Source: Anaerolineae bacterium (GTDB lineage: Bacteria; Chloroflexota; Anaerolineae; B4-G1; DUEL01). Taken from it: a stretch of DNA of 8,249 nucleotides. This document shows, piece after piece, positions 6,426 through 8,249 of this stretch. Where the stretch lies: contig JAOZPF010000082.1 of assembly GCA_029932895.1 (NCBI GenBank), positions 2,379 through 10,627 of the forward strand, given 5' to 3'. Below the pieces are notes generated by a model that saw only the letters and a program-made list of their open reading frames with translations, did no database searches and was not told the origin of the DNA. The translations under genes were made by a program, and so were the position numbers. Each line of letters begins with the position of its first letter. Position 1 is the first letter of the stretch.

Positions 6426-7339
6426 CTCTCCTCCTGTGGGCCATTACGGCCTCTCTGTTTGGCGGACGGTCCCAACGGACCGTCGTCCCGCTCGATCATC
6501 TGGGCATAGACCTGCGTGGTCGTCAAGGTGGAATGACCCAATCGCCTTTGGACCTCCCTCAGGTCAGCGCCTCGTGCCAGTGCGTGAGCGGCGAACGAGT
6601 GGCGCAGGACATGGGGAGTTACATCCCGACCGATTCCGGCCGCTTCCGCTCGCTCCTTCACAATAAGCCACAACCCCTGCCGGGTGAGCCGCCGCCCTCG
6701 ATGGTTGACGAACAAGGCGTCCTCCCCGCTCCCTTCCTGCACCATATGTGGACGGCCCCGGAGCAGGTAGGCCCGCATTGCCTCGACGGTGCGGTGCGAC
6801 AGGGAAAGGGAACGACTCCGCTTCTCGCTCTCCCCACACCGCACAACCCCACTTTCAAGGTCCAGGTCCTGCACGCTCAGCGCGATCGCCTCGCTGACCC
6901 GAATCCCGGTGGCGTACAAGAGCTCCAAGAGCGCGCGGTCGCGCAGCGCCTTGGGAGTGTTGCTCCCCCCCAGCCCGTCAAGGAACCGCATGATCTCGTC
7001 GACCGACAGTGTGCGCGGAGATTTCCTATCCACCTTGGGCGGTGTGACCAATGCCGAGGGATCGTCCAGCAGAATATCCTGCCCCACCGTATAGTGGAAG
7101 AACGAACGCACGGCGGCGATCTTGCGCGCCACGGTCGAGACGGTGTACTGTTTCTCCTGCAACCAATGCAAAAAGCTTTCCACGTGCTCCCTGGAGACCT
7201 CGTCCCACGAGGTAACACCGTGGGCCACGAGACCATCCAGGAACTGACCCAGGTCGTTCCGGTACGCAGCAACGGTGTGAGGCGAGGCCCCCTTTCCCTG
7301 CTGCAAGTACTCTAGAAACGATTCCACCACCTCTCGCAT
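6422..7339 (-). CDS. xerD: Tyrosine site-specific recombinase, XerC/XerD type
   Basis: This 305-residue DNA strand-exchange enzyme has the Xer architecture: an N-terminal SAM-like DNA-binding domain (about 3-85; FLEYLQQGKGASPHTVAAY) and a catalytic domain (about 108-285). The catalytic set is visible: Arg147 in TGIRVSEA, Lys173 in SEKRSRS, His243 and Arg246 in TPHVLRHSFA, His269 in RRLGHST and Tyr278 in TTTQVYAQ. The C-terminal tail after Tyr278 (ERDDGPLGPSAKQ...) lacks the usual Xer ending with an HPRA-like motif, so XerC versus XerD, and even a true dif role, is uncertain; I chose xerD from the punA linkage. I preferred ATG 7339, with GGAGG 6 nt upstream; the frame stays open to an ATG at 7453, but the ATG at 7357 overlaps the predicted -10. 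It is the first gene of the four-gene operon. Confidence 0.9.
   Translation of the reverse strand: MREVVESFLEYLQQGKGASPHTVAAYRNDLGQFLDGLVAHGVTSWDEVSREHVESFLHWLQEKQYTVSTVARKIAAVRSFFHYTVGQDILLDDPSALVTPPKVDRKSPRTLSVDEIMRFLDGLGGSNTPKALRDRALLELLYATGIRVSEAIALSVQDLDLESGVVRCGESEKRSRSLSLSHRTVEAMRAYLLRGRPHMVQEGSGEDALFVNHRGRRLTRQGLWLIVKERAEAAGIGRDVTPHVLRHSFAAHALARGADLREVQRRLGHSTLTTTQVYAQMIERDDGPLGPSAKQRGRNGPQEER
6430..6435 (-). promoter_or_regulatory. Ribosome binding site of the PH/SHOCT gene, inside the recombinase gene
   Basis: AGGAGG on the minus strand lies 4 nt before ATG 6425. It is made by the last Gln-Glu-Glu codons of the recombinase gene, so the downstream gene can recruit ribosomes strongly despite the 4-nt overlap. 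Confidence 0.7.
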
Positions 7340-7345
7340 ATCGAT

Positions 7346-7350
7346 CCTCC
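7346..7350 (-). promoter_or_regulatory. Ribosome binding site deciding the recombinase start
   Basis: GGAGG on the minus strand lies 6 nt before ATG 7339. Together with Xer homology starting at MREVVESF, it selects this start over upstream in-frame ATGs. Confidence 0.65.
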
Positions 7351-7355
7351 ACCTC

Positions 7356-7383
7356 ATTATACTGACTTGGCATAAAGTTGCAA
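7356..7383 (-). promoter_or_regulatory. Promoter of the xer-PH-punA-TM operon
   Basis: On the minus strand TTGCAA (7383-7378), a 16-bp spacer and a perfect TATAAT (7361-7356) form a promoter. Transcription would start near 7350, right at the GGAGG ribosome site (7350-7346) before ATG 7339. The leader would be only about 10-12 nt. Confidence 0.6.
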
Positions 7384-7403
7384 ACAGCCACAGAACCGCC
7401 AGG

Positions 7404-7423
7404 CCACAGTGATGTGGTATAAT
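7404..7423 (+). promoter_or_regulatory. Extended -10 promoter of the DUF4230 gene with adjacent dyad
   Basis: TGG-TATAAT (7415-7423) is a perfect extended -10 on the plus strand; no good -35 is present at 16-18 bp. Transcription would begin near 7430, giving a leader of about 95 nt. The dyad CCACA-GTGA-TGTGG (7404-7417) abuts the -10, and a second CCACAG occurs at 7388-7393, so a regulator may bind here. Confidence 0.55.
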
Positions 7424-7512
7424 ATTCCTGTATTGCGACTGCGCCGCCCACAAACCTCGCCTCTCCTCTCTCTCACGGGAGAGACAACGAGGAAGGGTTG
7501 TATATATTCTTT

Positions 7513-7518
7513 GAGGAG
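7513..7518 (+). promoter_or_regulatory. Ribosome binding site of the DUF4230 gene
   Basis: GAGGAG lies 6 nt before ATG 7525 and sets the start there rather than at the in-frame TTG at 7498. Confidence 0.75.
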
Positions 7519-7524
7519 CTGAGT

Positions 7525-8238
7525 ATGTCGTCTCACTCTGGTCGAAGTGGTATCTTTCTGATCCTGGTCCTGGTCGTCATCGCTGGCCTGCTGTTTTGGC
7601 TGGCCCCTCGAATCGGGGGGTGGTTGAGCCAAGAAAGCGGCGGCCTCCCATCAATCGGCGTCGGACTGGGGGAACACCTCCACCCCACCCCCACGATCCG
7701 GCCCAGTTCGGCTACCATCATCCACCAGATTCAGAGTCTCAGCCGCCTGGAGACCGTCTCCTACACCATCGAAAAGGTCATCACCGCCGAATCGGGCCAG
7801 GACGCCCTCGCCTTTCTGTTCGGCGACCGGCTTCTCTTTGTTGCCCACGGCGAGGTCATCGCCGGCATAGACCTGGGGCAGGTCCGGGAGGGAGATATCA
7901 CCGTCACCGATGATGACCGGGTGGTGATGGTGCTGCCTCCGGCCGAGGTCTTTGTCGTCACTTTGGACAATGACAAATCGTATGTGTATGACCGGGAGAC
8001 GGGGGTGCTGGGGCTGAACCAGGACCTGGAGACGGCAGCGCGGCAGGCGGCTGAACAAGAAATTCTCAATGCCGCTTTGGAGGATGGTATCCTGGAGACA
8101 GCCGAGATCAATGGGCGCGCCTATCTACAGCAACTCATCATCTCCTTTGGCTTCCACGAGGTCGTCTTTGTCTCCGCCACACCGACCCCGCCCCCTCCTA
8201 ACCACCCCCTTACCATCGTCCCCCCCACAAGCCCCTGA
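7525..8238 (+). CDS. DUF4230 family membrane-anchored protein
   Basis: This 237-residue protein is of unknown function. One N-terminal TM helix (about 9-27) after a short basic head points to an anchored protein with its main domain outside the cytoplasm. Residues 60-216 match the DUF4230 pattern: ATIIHQIQSLSRLETVSYTIEKVI, a strand-rich core with LFVAHGEVIAGIDLGQV, VMVLPPAEVFVVTLDND and VYDRETGVLG, then a helix (AARQAAEQEILNAALEDGIL) and a closing LIISFGFHEVVFV. The end (217-237) is Pro/Thr-rich. Start ATG 7525 has an ideal GAGGAG. The gene is transcribed away from the recombinase operon with its own promoter. The family assignment is from sequence style; no biochemical role is known to me. 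Confidence 0.88.
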   Translation: MSSHSGRSGIFLILVLVVIAGLLFWLAPRIGGWLSQESGGLPSIGVGLGEHLHPTPTIRPSSATIIHQIQSLSRLETVSYTIEKVITAESGQDALAFLFGDRLLFVAHGEVIAGIDLGQVREGDITVTDDDRVVMVLPPAEVFVVTLDNDKSYVYDRETGVLGLNQDLETAARQAAEQEILNAALEDGILETAEINGRAYLQQLIISFGFHEVVFVSATPTPPPPNHPLTIVPPTSP

Positions 8239-8249
8239 CCCCCCAATGC

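Noticed and set aside
6422..7339. Integrase of a mobile element
   Set aside because: No attachment-site repeats, tRNA, phage or transposon genes lie nearby, and the gene is embedded in an operon with punA.
7356..7430. dif-like Xer site beside the recombinase gene
   Set aside because: The AT-rich words are explained by two -10 elements; no 11-6-11 dif-like arrangement is visible.
7340..7453. N-terminal extension of the recombinase to ATG 7453
   Set aside because: It would cross the perfect -10 and has no Xer homology; GGAGG points to ATG 7339.

Overview
The window looks like ordinary chromosomal DNA from a GC-rich bacterium, most probably a Chloroflexota member (Anaerolineae-like). This rests on protein style, not a marker gene: membrane-anchored proteins with long Pro/Thr-rich linkers, a DUF4352-like surface protein with an LPXTG tail, a DUF4230 protein, a PH+SHOCT membrane protein, and an extracytoplasmic beta-domain of a kind I associate with Chloroflexota. 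There is no rRNA, tRNA, CRISPR array, insertion sequence or phage gene.

Layout. (1) 1-2903, minus strand: a two-gene unit. A surface protein (1800-2903) with an N-terminal hydrophobic segment, a DUF4352-like domain, a Pro/Thr linker and a C-terminal LPRTG sorting signal is followed after 43 nt by a radical SAM protein with a B12-binding-like N-terminal half (start 1756). The radical SAM gene runs off the left edge; it is the main product of 1-1756 and is open throughout on the minus strand. A good sigma70-type promoter (TTGACG-17-TATCAT) lies upstream. (2) 2904-3259: a divergent intergenic region with a perfect 8-bp REP-like palindrome and further hairpins. (3) 3260-4069, plus strand: lipM, an octanoyltransferase for lipoate assembly, with a promoter placed so that the mRNA is probably leaderless. 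(4) 4085-7339, minus strand: a very compact four-gene operon read as Xer-type recombinase, PH/SHOCT membrane protein, purine nucleoside phosphorylase punA, and a two-TM protein with Pro-rich linker and beta-domain. The junctions overlap by 4, 1 and 4 nt. (5) 7340-7524: a divergent promoter region with a perfect TATAAT on each strand and a dyad next to the rightward -10. (6) 7525-8238, plus strand: a DUF4230 membrane-anchored protein.

Functionally the window mixes housekeeping (lipoate assembly, purine salvage, site-specific recombination) with envelope proteins of unknown role. The xer-to-punA linkage recalls the xerD-drm-pupG cluster of Bacillus, with a PH/SHOCT gene in the middle position. 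I see no clear defence, toxin or biosynthetic system. The most unusual elements are the sortase-type surface protein paired with a radical SAM enzyme, the palindrome-rich intergenic island, and the tight xer-PH-punA-TM operon.
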